Below are positions 19,248-28,029 of a stretch of DNA of 64,000 nucleotides, piece by piece. The translations under genes were made by a program, and so were the position numbers. Source of the stretch: CBDCZY01 sp965224745 (GTDB lineage Bacteria > Pseudomonadota > Gammaproteobacteria > Methylococcales > Methylomonadaceae). The stretch's first letter is position 1; each line of letters begins with the position of its first letter. Below the pieces are notes generated by a model. That model was not told the origin of the DNA and ran no database searches. It worked only from the letters and a program-made list of their open reading frames with translations. The stretch covers positions 744,001-808,000 of the forward strand of contig CBDCZY010000009.1 of the NCBI GenBank assembly GCA_965224745.1, written 5' to 3'.

Positions 19248-20573
19248 CTAAGCCGGTCTGCCAATAGAATAATAGGTTAACCCCATCTGTTTCATAAGCG
19301 ATAAATCATACAAATTTCGACCATCAAAAATGACATCGTCGATTAATTTACTTTTTACCAGATCAAAGTTAGGACTCCAAAAATTTTTCCATTCAGTCAC
19401 CACACAAAGAGCATTAGCACCTTCGAGTGTATCAGTCGCAGCTTCGCATAAAACCAAGTGTTTATTCTCTCCAAAAATCCGCCTGGCTTCTTCCATTGCC
19501 TCCGGATCGTATGCCCTAACAGAGGCACCAGCTTCAATCAGTGACTCAATCAAAACACGGCTCGGCGCTTCTCGCATATCATCTGTTTTTGGTTTAAAAG
19601 ATAAACCCCAAACAGCAAAAGTTTTGCCGGCTATTTTTCCCTGGTAATGTGTCTTGATCTTATTAAACAAGACATGTTTTTGTCGGTCATTAACATTTTC
19701 TACTGCAGCCAGAAGCTCAGCATTATAACCAATCTGTTTTGCTGTCCGTTCCAAAGCTTTTACATCTTTGGGAAAACAAGAACCTCCATAACCACAGCCT
19801 GGATAAATAAAATGATACCCAATGCGCTCATCCGACCCAATGCCTTGGCGGACTTGCTCAATGTCAGCGCCCAATTGCTCTGCCATATTAGCCAATTCAT
19901 TCATAAAACTTATTTTGGTTGCCAGCATCGCATTTGCAGCGTATTTGGTTAGCTCAGCAGAACGAATATCCATTGCAATAATTCGGTCATGATTGCGGTT
20001 AAACGGTGCATAAAGAGCTTTTAACAATTCGGTAGTCCGTGGATTATCCACACCGATAACGATCCGATCAGGTTTCATGAAATCATCTATCGCTGCCCCT
20101 TCTTTTAGAAATTCAGGATTAGACACGACATCAAATTCAATATCTTTATTATCTTGTTGCAATCTTGCAATAATGACGTCTCTTACTTTGTCAGCGGTAC
20201 CCACTGGTACAGTAGATTTATCAATAATGACGCGGTATTCTGTCATATGTTCCGCTACAGATGTCGCAACAGCCAAGACGTATTGCAAATCCGCAGAACC
20301 ATCTTCATCCGGTGGTGTTCCAACAGCGACAAATTGAAACAATCCATGATCAACCGCCTCTTTAGAATCTGATGTAAACTTTAAACGACCGGCCGCTTGA
20401 TTTTTTTTAATCAAATCGTCCAGGCCAGGTTCATAAATCGGAATAATCCCTTGGTTCAATTTATCGATTTTTTCCTGATCAATGTCCATGCATAAAACAT
20501 CGTTGCCCACTTCAGCGAGACAGGTACCTGTGACTAAACCTACATAGCCTGATCCAAAAACAGTGACTTTCAT
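19248..20573 (-). CDS. ugd: UDP-glucose 6-dehydrogenase
   Basis: 441 aa, typical length for the monomeric-type bacterial enzyme. The N-terminal Rossmann motif FGSGYVGLVTG binds NAD; the middle helix region carries AELTKYAANAMLATKISFMN; the catalytic cysteine is C266 in YPGCGYGGSCFPKD; and the C-terminal UDP-binding domain has WGLSFKPKTDDMREAPS. It oxidises UDP-glucose to UDP-glucuronate with two NAD, feeding capsule, exopolysaccharide or lipid A modification. No other polysaccharide gene is adjacent. The gene lies 97 bases downstream of yqaA on the same strand and may be read from the same or its own promoter. Confidence 0.96.
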   Translation of the reverse strand: MKVTVFGSGYVGLVTGTCLAEVGNDVLCMDIDQEKIDKLNQGIIPIYEPGLDDLIKKNQAAGRLKFTSDSKEAVDHGLFQFVAVGTPPDEDGSADLQYVLAVATSVAEHMTEYRVIIDKSTVPVGTADKVRDVIIARLQQDNKDIEFDVVSNPEFLKEGAAIDDFMKPDRIVIGVDNPRTTELLKALYAPFNRNHDRIIAMDIRSAELTKYAANAMLATKISFMNELANMAEQLGADIEQVRQGIGSDERIGYHFIYPGCGYGGSCFPKDVKALERTAKQIGYNAELLAAVENVNDRQKHVLFNKIKTHYQGKIAGKTFAVWGLSFKPKTDDMREAPSRVLIESLIEAGASVRAYDPEAMEEARRIFGENKHLVLCEAATDTLEGANALCVVTEWKNFWSPNFDLVKSKLIDDVIFDGRNLYDLSLMKQMGLTYYSIGRPA

Positions 20574-20670
20574 TGAATTAAATCTTCCTAATAATCAAAT
20601 AGCCTAATAATAAAATATAGAAATTAGCAGAAATATTATTAAGCATAAGATTTAAGGGTAAGTCTAAAAA

Positions 20671-21243
20671 TTAACGCTTAAATATCAAAATTAATACCAC
20701 AACGGCTACTACCGTAATCCAGCCAATTATATCGATGTAACGCCTCAAAGAGTTTTCTAAACGTTGTCCACCCCATGCCAATAGTATTGCGACGAGAAAA
20801 AACCTAGCCCCTCTACCAATCGCAGAGGCAATAACAAATGGCACTAACAACATAGACATAGTACCTGCAGCTATAGTAAAAACTTTGTAAGGAATAGGTG
20901 AAAATCCGGCGATGAAAATTGCCCAAAAACCCCACTCCTCAAACCAAACTTTTGCTTTCAAATAACTATCCCAATAGGCTGTTTCCATTAGCCAAGGCGA
21001 TATGATGTCAAAAGCAAAATAACCAATCGCATAGCCCAGAATACCACCCAACACCGACATTAATGTCGTTAGCAAAGCAAAACGTAATGCTTTGGAAGGT
21101 TGAGCCAGTGACATTGGTGCCAACATCACATCGGGAGGTATCGGAAAAAAGGAGGACTCTGCAAAACTTAACGCACCAAGATACCATGCCGCATGCCGAT
21201 GTTTTGCCCAAACCAGGGCTTTGTCATACATTACTTTAAACAA
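20671..21243 (-). CDS. yqaA: YqaA/DedA-family inner-membrane protein
   Basis: 190 aa with about four to five membrane segments. The motifs SFAESSFFPIPPDVMLAPMS and GFSPIPYKVFTIAAG are characteristic of the YqaA branch of the SNARE-associated/DedA superfamily; members are thought to take part in lipid carrier or phospholipid translocation. The start lies two bases after the pcm stop codon, so it belongs to the surE-pcm operon. In many gammaproteobacteria yqaA-like genes sit beside surE-pcm, which agrees with the assignment. The C terminus ends in a hydrophobic helix and KR. Confidence 0.85.
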   Translation of the reverse strand: MFKVMYDKALVWAKHRHAAWYLGALSFAESSFFPIPPDVMLAPMSLAQPSKALRFALLTTLMSVLGGILGYAIGYFAFDIISPWLMETAYWDSYLKAKVWFEEWGFWAIFIAGFSPIPYKVFTIAAGTMSMLLVPFVIASAIGRGARFFLVAILLAWGGQRLENSLRRYIDIIGWITVVAVVVLILIFKR

Positions 21244-21245
21244 AA

Positions 21246-21911
21246 TTAACTCCGTCCGTTAAGAAAAGGCACAAACATGACTGGCTCGATCATTTCTGTT
21301 TCGTAGCCACCCGCAGTTTTTCTAATCCTTTGTAGTTGTTGAGAACGATCATGGCCGATAGGAATAACCATCACCCCGTTACTTGAAAGTTGGTTGAGCA
21401 AAATCTCTGGTATCGACATAGGAGCTGCAGCAACCAGCATAGCATCAAAAGGTGCATGCTCTGCCCATCCCTTACTTCCGTCGCTATGCAAGTAACGAAT
21501 ATTAAACCGTTTAATATCTTCTTGCAGATGTTTCTTGGCTTTTTTTTGCAACGGCAAAATACGTTCTAATGAAAAAACCTTTCCAGACAATTGGGCTAAA
21601 ATGGCCGTTTGGTAACCCGAACCCGTACCAATTTCCAGAACCTTATCAGGATGAGGATTTACTTCCAACAGTAACTCAGTCATTTTGGCAACAATATAGG
21701 GCTGAGAAATCGTTTGATTATGGCCTATTGGCAGCGCGGTATCCTCATAAGCGCGGCTTGCTAACGCATCATCGACAAAAATATGGCGGGGGGTGTTTTT
21801 CATAGCTTGCAAAACATCTGGATGTTCAATCCCCTGCTCTTTCAGACGAAGAATCATACGCTCTCTGGTCCGCTGAGACGTCATACCGATACCCTGAAAC
21901 CGGCTCATCAT
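21246..21911 (-). CDS. pcm: Protein-L-isoaspartate O-methyltransferase
   Basis: 221 aa. It carries the SAM-binding motif VLEIGTGSGYQT (91-102), the substrate-loop motif GHNQTISQPYIVAKM (63-77) and the N-terminal PRHIFVD, all diagnostic of PCMT. The enzyme methylates isoaspartyl residues formed by protein ageing so that they can be repaired. The start codon overlaps the surE stop (ATGA, 21908-21911), giving translational coupling, as is usual in Gammaproteobacteria. A methionine at residue 10 is an alternative start, but the overlap favours the first one. Confidence 0.94.
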   Translation of the reverse strand: MMSRFQGIGMTSQRTRERMILRLKEQGIEHPDVLQAMKNTPRHIFVDDALASRAYEDTALPIGHNQTISQPYIVAKMTELLLEVNPHPDKVLEIGTGSGYQTAILAQLSGKVFSLERILPLQKKAKKHLQEDIKRFNIRYLHSDGSKGWAEHAPFDAMLVAAAPMSIPEILLNQLSSNGVMVIPIGHDRSQQLQRIRKTAGGYETEMIEPVMFVPFLNGRS

Positions 21912-22663
21912 TTATTCAAATCCTTATGCAACCAATCTGCAATAGGCTCGATTGCGTCGTACCGCGTCAGATCAATCTGTAAAGGTGTGATGGAGACACA
22001 GTTTTCCCGGATTGCAAAAAAGTCAGTGCCTGGGCCAGCATCTTGCTCCGGTCCCGCCGGGCCAACCCAATAGATCTCTCTACCTCTGGGGTCTAGGGAT
22101 TTTATAACAGCTTCTGACTTATGCCTTTGCCCCAAACGTGTCGCTCGATAACCGCTTATCTCATTCAAAGGCACATCTGGAATATTTACATTCAGTATAG
22201 TATCTTTTGGCAAGGGTTTGTCTCTGAGCTTGCTAAATAAAGTGATAACAACCTGAGCCGCAGTTTCAAAATAAACGGGTGTATTTGAAGCTAACGAAAA
22301 AGCTATCGCTGGCAAACCTAAAAAACGTCCTTCAGTTGCTGCTGCCACGGTACCAGAGTACAGAACATCATCACCTAAATTAGCACCATGATTAATGCCC
22401 GCAATGACCATATCCGGCTCTTTATCCAATAGCCCGGTAATGGCCAAGTGAACACAATCAGTCGGTGTTCCATCAACTTTGAGAAAACCATTTTCGGCAA
22501 GGCATGCATGTAATGGATAGTCCAAAGTTAAGGAATTACTGGCGCCACTGCGGTTTTTATCAGGAGCTACGACAGAAATTTCAGCATACTCTTGCAAGGC
22601 TTGGGCTAAAGTGATCAAACCTTTGGCCGCATAACCATCATCGTTACTTAAAAGAATGTGCAT
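21908..22663 (-). CDS. surE: 5'/3'-nucleotidase SurE
   Basis: 251 aa when started at the ATG at 22663, where homologs begin (MHILLSNDDGYAAKG). The frame extends to 22741, but the extra 26 residues are unlike the family. The metal-binding SNDDG (6-10) and the GTPTDCVHLAI and VIAGINHGANLGDDVLYSGT motifs are all present. SurE hydrolyses nucleoside monophosphates and is linked to stationary-phase survival. It leads a surE-pcm-yqaA operon; the nlpD-rpoS pair that often follows is absent. Upstream, 150 bases away, begins the nested insertion-sequence block, so the operon promoter must lie in 22664-22814. Confidence 0.93.
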   Translation of the reverse strand: MHILLSNDDGYAAKGLITLAQALQEYAEISVVAPDKNRSGASNSLTLDYPLHACLAENGFLKVDGTPTDCVHLAITGLLDKEPDMVIAGINHGANLGDDVLYSGTVAAATEGRFLGLPAIAFSLASNTPVYFETAAQVVITLFSKLRDKPLPKDTILNVNIPDVPLNEISGYRATRLGQRHKSEAVIKSLDPRGREIYWVGPAGPEQDAGPGTDFFAIRENCVSITPLQIDLTRYDAIEPIADWLHKDLNK

Positions 22664-22940
22664 GCAGGATTGTATTGCCTTGTTAGAATTTGAAAAAAGA
22701 GAATAATAATACCTTAAAACATCAAGATTATCTGCGACCAATTGTATGTTACAAACTTAATTAAAGCGTATCTTAAATCAACAAGCATTATTTCATCTAA
22801 TTGAGCTCACCTTAATTCTACTTTGTCAGATGACATAAATCATTTTTTCCAAGATTCTCTTTCCGGTAGGGATTCCCTGAATCCAGGCTTTATTGATGAA
22901 CACCAGCTTGCTATCCTTGGCGCTGGTCACTAGTACTCCA

Positions 22941-23107
22941 TCAACATTGTATTGAAGGATAGAGTGATTTCAGTTTTATTCTGGCATCCTCAGTCGTAAA
23001 TCGCCAGTTCACACCAACAGCTTTTTGATTGCGTTGTTCTTGCCATGCGTTTATTTCAGTTCGTAATGTGTCTTGGTCAGGTATTCTTCGATTCAGGCAC
23101 TGGCGAC
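22941..23107 (-). pseudogene. IS630 transposase, C-terminal remnant
   Basis: Read on the minus strand this gives RIPDQDTLRTEINAW, then VNWRFTTEDARIKLKSLYPS and a stop at 22941-22943. This is the standard C terminus of IS630-family transposases. It is cut off at 23107 by the terminal repeat of the IS1634-family element; its N-terminal half is at 27424-27910. Confidence 0.8.
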
Positions 23108-23768
23108 TTAACCCATCTTCGTGACTTTGACATCGCTAAGTTATTGATATTTTGTTTTCATCGAATGATTCCATGAAAAAAAACCTTACCTTTCAACGGT
23201 GTTTTTTTCAGATCCGCTCGGTAGTGCCATTTTCGTCTTTTTGACCCTTGATTTTCCCCGGTTTTTCATTAATGCTAGGGACATGTATATTCGAAAAACC
23301 AAAACGAAATCCCTGGATAATGGCGGGGCCTACTTCACCTATCGGATCGTTGAATCCGTTCGCGTGGGAAGGAAAGTAAAGCAACGCACCTTACTGAATC
23401 TAGGCAAAGACTTCGCCATTGATCCAGAGCACTGGCCCTTGCTGACAGCCAGGATTGAACAATTGTTACAAGGCTGTGAGCCTCATCAGCAAGAATTGTT
23501 TCATGTAGCCGATGAGTTAACGCAATGCCTGGAAGCCTCAGCCCAGCGTTACAGTGCGCTTATCATCGCTAAGCTGGCCCAACCGGTGGATGCTGCCAGT
23601 CCAGAACCCGATTATCACACGGTTGATATCAATCATGTCGAAACCCTTCAAGCCCGCAGTATCGGTGTTGAAACGCTGGCGTGGCATGCGGTTATGCAAC
23701 TACAACTGGATCAGAAGCTCACCGCACTGGGTTTTAATAAAGTCGAACTCGCTGCGGCCATCGGTAAC
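23108..23768 (+). pseudogene. IS1634-family element, truncated (5' third only)
   Basis: It begins with the terminal repeat TTAACCCATCTTCGTGACTT at 23108 and contains the transposase from the ATG at 23283 (MYIRKTKTKSLDNGG) up to VELAAAIGN. There the IS3-family end begins at 23769. Protein sequence up to that point is identical to the intact copy at 56340-58462, so the two are recent copies. The catalytic part of the transposase is missing and the other half is not found on the far side of the IS3 element. Confidence 0.85.
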
Positions 23769-23797
23769 TGTAATGGTCAAGTTTTCTTGGAAGGATT

Positions 23798-24649
23798 TTA
23801 AGCCGCTTTTTTCATTTCTTTGGTTTTTTGATGAGGGGTTTTATAATCAATAGCAGAATGTAACCTTTTATAGTTATAGAAACTAATATAGCTAGTCACA
23901 GCACTGACTACAGAGGAGTAATTAATAAAATTCAAATAGTTCAGCCTCTCTGTTTTTAAATTCCTAAAAAACCGCTCCATCACAGCATTATCCCAGCAAT
24001 TAGCTCGACGGCTCATACTTTGTGTTATATCCAAGTCATGAAGATAATCAACAAATAGATTGGCTGAATATTGAACCCCTTGGTCTGAATGAAACATTAA
24101 TTGTTGAGTATCTGGCTTGTGTTTATTAATCGCATGTTCTAATGCTGACTTTGCAAGCTCTGCATTGGGTTCTTCTGATAATGCCCAGCCCATAATTTCT
24201 CTTGACCCAAGATCAAGTATACAAGCTAAATAGCTCCAGCCTGTATAGGTTTTAATGTAGGTAATGTCACCTACCCAGTGCGTATGAACAGTACTGGGAT
24301 TAAACTGTCGTTTAAGTAAATGATCCGCTTTCTTGTGGACTTCTCCCGCTGGATAGCTGTGTCGCTTTTTAGGTTTTATGGCAATGACATTCGATTTTTT
24401 CATTAATGAAGCTGTTTTATAAACGCCTATTTCAATCCCTCTGTTAGCTAATTCAACCTGAGTCCTTCGTTTACCATAGGTATGCTGAGTTTCAATGGCT
24501 ATCAATTTAATTTGTTCTATGGTTTCTTGTTCTTCATCGCTCATTTGATTATTAATCTGATAGTAGTGTGTACTGAGAACTATATTAAATAGTGTGCAAA
24601 GCTCTGTTGTTTGATAGCCTGGAGAAGCCTTCTTTATTTCAACAATCAA
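23798..24649 (-). CDS. IS3-family transposase OrfB (DDE catalytic part)
   Basis: 283 aa from a TTG that overlaps the orfA stop; in practice it is made as an OrfAB fusion by -1 frameshifting. The integrase-like core has the catalytic residues in HWVGDITYI (first Asp), FHSDQGVQYSA (second Asp) and WDNAVMERFFRNLKTE (Glu). An HTH_21-type region precedes it (HTYGKRRTQVELANRGIEIG). The frame is intact, but the element cannot make a full transposase because the orfA start is separated by the IS21 insertion. Confidence 0.88.
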   Translation of the reverse strand: MIVEIKKASPGYQTTELCTLFNIVLSTHYYQINNQMSDEEQETIEQIKLIAIETQHTYGKRRTQVELANRGIEIGVYKTASLMKKSNVIAIKPKKRHSYPAGEVHKKADHLLKRQFNPSTVHTHWVGDITYIKTYTGWSYLACILDLGSREIMGWALSEEPNAELAKSALEHAINKHKPDTQQLMFHSDQGVQYSANLFVDYLHDLDITQSMSRRANCWDNAVMERFFRNLKTERLNYLNFINYSSVVSAVTSYISFYNYKRLHSAIDYKTPHQKTKEMKKAA

Positions 24650-24942
24650 TTCAGATTGTTGTTGTCTCGAACAAAGAAGGCTGTGGCCTTTTTTAGTATT
24701 TCATTATCCCTTTTAGCTCGCCATAATTGCTTCTCTAGGCTTTGTATTTTCTGTTGTTCTGGGGTTAACGCTTGCTTATCCTGAGGTGTATTACCTTTGA
24801 GTTCATCTAAATATTGCTTTTTCCATCGCCTCACAGCAGAGTCACCTGCTCCTGATATTTCCATTACCTGCTTATTGGTATATCCTTCATTTACCATGAG
24901 TTTAGCGTAGTCTAGACGCTGTTCTGTGGTGAAGGTTAGGCG
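24646..24942 (-). pseudogene. IS3-family OrfA, start codon cut off by the IS21 insertion
   Basis: The open part encodes LTFTTEQRLDYAKLMVNEGY, a helix-turn-helix (VMEISGAGDSAVRRWKKQY), then a leucine-zipper segment (IQSLEKQLWRAKRDNEILKK). The missing N terminus lies on the other side of the IS21 element: reading minus from about 27359 gives MTEITTVSR. Joining the two pieces restores an orfA, so the IS21 insertion fell after the ninth codon or so. The gene is therefore inactive unless a new start is used. Confidence 0.8.
24688..24694 (-). promoter_or_regulatory. A-AAA-AAG slippery site for OrfAB frameshifting
   Basis: On the minus strand the heptamer AAAAAAG lies in the zero frame as A AAA AAG. 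A -1 shift here runs directly into orfB without a stop (continuing KKGHSLLCSRQQQSELIVEI), as known for IS3-family elements. Confidence 0.75.
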
Positions 24943-25031
24943 ACAATTAACCTGTCCGGTCAGACGACAATTATCTTGACCGGTTGAGTGTATAAACTGA
25001 TAAGTACTTTTTACTCTTAGGAGGAAGTGAC

Positions 25032-26543
25032 TTGTCCGGTAAACACATCACTCAATTACAGGAAAATAGTTATATGAAAAATCGTCAGACAGGTTGTACG
25101 CAGGAGACATCCGCAGCAAAAGCCGGCATCAGTGTTCGATCAGGTTGCCGGATCGAAAAAGGTGAAAGAGCTGAACACAAAGAACGAAAGTGGCGAACGC
25201 GCAAAGATCCATTAGAAGCCGTATGGGACTCAGAACTGGTTCCGTTATTAGAAGATGAATCGTCCTTAACTGGCATTACCCTGTGGGAGCATCTGGATGA
25301 GCAGCATCCGGGAAAGTATCCAGAGAAATACCTTCGGACACTGCAAAGACGTGTTAAACACTGGCAGGCCACACAAGGCCCGGACAAAGAAGTCATGTTT
25401 CGTCAGTCGGTACCTGCGGGTCATCAGGGACTATCTGATTTTACGCACCCCAATACCGTCATTACGATAGACGGGAAGGCGTTCGCACATTTACTGTACC
25501 AGTTTCGCCTGGCTTTTAGTGGTTGGCGTCATGTCCATGTTATTCAGGGCGGAGAAAGCTACAGTGCACTGGCTGACGGCTTACAAAGTGCATTACACAC
25601 CTTAGGCGGTTCACCAAAGGAACATCGTACAGACAGCCTCAGTGCGGCTTACGTCAATAACGTAGAAAAACAGCGACTGACGGAAGACTATCATGATTTA
25701 TGTAAGCATTATGGCATGCGGCCCACCATCAATAATCTGGGCATTAGTCATGAAAATGGCGCCATTGAAGCACCGCATGGCTCATTAAAACGTCGCATTG
25801 ATCAAGCCATAAAGTTACGCGGTTCGAATGATTTTTCTACACTCCGTGCTTATCGAGAGTTTCTTGAACACATTGTCGACAAACTGAACAGACGATGCAA
25901 AGGCAGGTTGGCCGAAGAGCACAAAACCCTGTTAGCCTTACCCAAACACCGATTTGTTGATTATGCTGAGCTGTCGGTAAAAGTCACCACCAGCAGTACC
26001 ATTGCTGTAAAACGCGCATTGTATACCGTCCCTTCACGCCTTATCGGTGAAAGCGTCAGGGTGCATCTCTACCATGATCGTTTGGTCTGCTTTGTTGGCC
26101 AAACTCGGGTGATCAATCTGCCTCGGATTTATCCAACAACGCCCACCGGCCGAGCGCGACGAATAGATTACCGGCATATCATTCATTCTCTGGCAGCCAA
26201 ACCACAAGCCTTCCGCTTCTCACAGTTTCGCGATAATATTTTGCCTAACACGCAATATCGGGCTTTATGGAAGCAGGCAGAGAAACAGTTTACACCGCAA
26301 GAAGCATGCAAGTGGATGGTTGCTGTTTTACGCTTTGCCTATGATTATGATTGCGAAAGTGCCCTGGCAACTGAGCTAATGCGACAGGCAGAACAAGGTG
26401 CCTTGCCCGATTTAACATCCCTGCAGGCAAGGTATTTACAACACAGTACACCGCCACCGATACCGCTACGCCAACACCAGGTTGCTGACTATGATCAACT
26501 ACTGACCGGTCAGTGGATGAGACAGGAGGTGTGCTGTGAGTGA
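25032..26543 (+). CDS. istA: IS21-family transposase IstA
   Basis: 503 aa from a TTG with AGGAGG seven bases upstream. N-terminal helix-turn-helix region (SAAKAGISVRSGCRIEKG), then an rve integrase core with ITIDGKAFAHLLYQFRLAFS, EHRTDSLSAAYVN and the late Glu in HENGAIEAPHGSLKRRI, in the usual D, D, E order. IstA cuts and joins DNA; it needs IstB. The gene overlaps istB by eight bases, as is usual for the family. Both lie between intact terminal repeats, so the element should be mobile. Confidence 0.93.
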   Translation: MSGKHITQLQENSYMKNRQTGCTQETSAAKAGISVRSGCRIEKGERAEHKERKWRTRKDPLEAVWDSELVPLLEDESSLTGITLWEHLDEQHPGKYPEKYLRTLQRRVKHWQATQGPDKEVMFRQSVPAGHQGLSDFTHPNTVITIDGKAFAHLLYQFRLAFSGWRHVHVIQGGESYSALADGLQSALHTLGGSPKEHRTDSLSAAYVNNVEKQRLTEDYHDLCKHYGMRPTINNLGISHENGAIEAPHGSLKRRIDQAIKLRGSNDFSTLRAYREFLEHIVDKLNRRCKGRLAEEHKTLLALPKHRFVDYAELSVKVTTSSTIAVKRALYTVPSRLIGESVRVHLYHDRLVCFVGQTRVINLPRIYPTTPTGRARRIDYRHIIHSLAAKPQAFRFSQFRDNILPNTQYRALWKQAEKQFTPQEACKWMVAVLRFAYDYDCESALATELMRQAEQGALPDLTSLQARYLQHSTPPPIPLRQHQVADYDQLLTGQWMRQEVCCE

Positions 26544-27273
26544 TGGTTTGCCAATGATGTTAAAAGAACTTCGCTTGCTGGCTTTTTGGCAATATTATGA
26601 AGCTTATCAGGAACAGGCCACAAAACAGGCATGGGGCTATAGCCAATACCTGTCTAAACTGTGTGAAAATGAAATTGCACGGCGCTTTGAAACGCGAGTT
26701 TGCAACTGGACCAAAGAAGCCAAATTACCCCGGGGCAAAAGTTTTGCCACCTTAGGCTTTGATGAATTACCGGAAACCATTCAAAAGAAAGTGATTGGGC
26801 TGCGCGATAATACCCAGTGGGCGCTACAGGCAGATAATGTTTTATTGATTGGCCCTTCCGGTGTCGGTAAATCGCATATTGCTTCTGCTTTGGGGCTTCA
26901 TCTTATCGAACAAGGCATCCGGGTAAAATGGTTGGCTGCCACCGCACTGGTGCAATTACTGCAGCAGGCCAAAAAAGAGCTGGATTTAATGGCTGTGATG
27001 AGTCGACTGGATAAATATCGTGTACTCATTATCGATGATATTGGTTATGTTAAAAAAACGGATTCAGAAACCCAGGTCCTGTTTGAGTTTATTGCTCATC
27101 GTTATGAAAGTGGCAGCTTGATCATCACATCAAACCAGCCATTCAGTCACTGGGATCAGATATTCCCGGATACATTAATGACCGTAGCCGCCATTGACCG
27201 CATTATCCATCATGCCACGATTCTTGAAATCGACGGCAACAGTTACAGGAGGAAACATCAGAAAAAATCATAA
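26536..27273 (+). CDS. istB: IS21-family helper ATPase IstB
   Basis: 245 aa from a GTG at 26536 overlapping istA. AAA+ ATPase related to DnaC/DnaA: Walker A GPSGVGKSH near residue 109, Walker B VLIIDDIGYV, sensor-1 SLIITSNQPFSHW and the arginine of AAIDRIIHH. IstB forms an oligomer on DNA and delivers target to IstA. Full length, with no frameshift. Confidence 0.95.
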   Translation: MSDGLPMMLKELRLLAFWQYYEAYQEQATKQAWGYSQYLSKLCENEIARRFETRVCNWTKEAKLPRGKSFATLGFDELPETIQKKVIGLRDNTQWALQADNVLLIGPSGVGKSHIASALGLHLIEQGIRVKWLAATALVQLLQQAKKELDLMAVMSRLDKYRVLIIDDIGYVKKTDSETQVLFEFIAHRYESGSLIITSNQPFSHWDQIFPDTLMTVAAIDRIIHHATILEIDGNSYRRKHQKKS

Positions 27274-27423
27274 AAAACCTTAATCACTCAACCGGCCATC
27301 ATAATTGTCGCCAAACCGGACAAAGTAATTGACGCGAGACAGTGGTTATTTCGGTCATTTTTTATCCTAATTTTGGGTTGGATTATAAGCTATAAATCCT
27401 TCCAAGATTATTAGACCATTACA

Positions 27424-27910
27424 ATTGGCTTTGGGCGGAATGCACCAGCATTCTTTTAACCAAGGTTTAAGGGCGTTTTTTTGAGTGTTTTTCGAACGGT
27501 TTCGCCCGATATCGAGTCGACTATTTTACATTCAACCAATCGATCCGTTAATAAGTTTAAGGTCCAATTATTATATCCCTCAGGGGCGGATGAACAGGCT
27601 GTTGCTACTAAAAACGCTTCCGCTTCGCCATCCAGCTTTTTGGCGCGTCGTCGTGTCTGGATTTTGGGATTGAGGGCACACTCTATTCCTTCTTCAACAA
27701 AGCGCTTTCGTACACGCTGTACTGTCAGATGTGTAACGCATTGGCGATCTTTGCATCAGTTAATGAAGCCTTTGAAATCGCTTCGTCCGCATGAAGCAGT
27801 ATTTGGGCATGGGTTATTTTGCGGGCGGCGGTTTTTCCCTTTGAGATGAGGTGCTTTAAATCCTCGCGTTCATCGTTCGGTAGTTTAATTCGGTATTTCT
27901 TGGCTGGCAT
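27424..27910 (-). pseudogene. IS630 transposase, N-terminal remnant with frameshifts
   Basis: Starting at 27910 the minus strand gives MPAKKYRIKLPNDEREDLKH and LTDAKIANALH, then after a frameshift near 27728 TVQRVRKRFVEEGIECALNP, KKLDGEAEAFLVATACSSAP and VDSISGETVRKTL. After a second frameshift in the T run at 27476-27481 comes LKPWLKECWCIPPKAN. This is the HTH half of an IS630 transposase. It ends where the IS3-family repeat begins. Together with the fragment at 22941-23107 it accounts for both ends of one gene; the DDE core is lost. Confidence 0.82.
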
Positions 27911-28029
27911 GGTTTAATCCTAAATATCATATTCTTGGTATCGATACTTAAGATATTACATTAAATACGTATCAGAACAAAATTGTTGGAGTACTAGCCC
28001 CCAACAAATAGAACGCTCTTACTGTTAAT

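Larger units (their letters stand above)
24940..27335 (+). mobile_element. Intact IS21-family element
   Basis: About 2.4 kb with imperfect 51-bp terminal inverted repeats (24940-24990 and 27285-27335). Each end contains two copies of a roughly 20-bp motif of the form GACAATTA..TG.CCGGT, the multiple transposase-binding sites typical of IS21 ends. istA and istB are both full length and overlapping. It is the only insertion sequence in this block with all its parts and probably the last to arrive. The exact target duplication could not be settled by eye. Confidence 0.88.
23769..27423 (-). mobile_element. IS3-family element interrupted by IS21
   Basis: Terminal inverted repeats start TGTAATGGTC and share CTTGGAAGGATTT: 23769-23800 and the complement ending at 27423. 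Without the IS21 insert the element is about 1.26 kb, the normal IS3 size. It encodes orfA and orfB on the minus strand with an A-AAA-AAG slippery site. The flanks belong to two different elements (IS1634 on the left, IS630 on the right), so no target duplication is expected or seen. Confidence 0.85.

Noticed and set aside
27481..27849. 122-residue plus-strand frame in the insertion-sequence block
   Set aside because: It is the antisense shadow of the IS630 transposase remnant, whose conserved text is on the minus strand.
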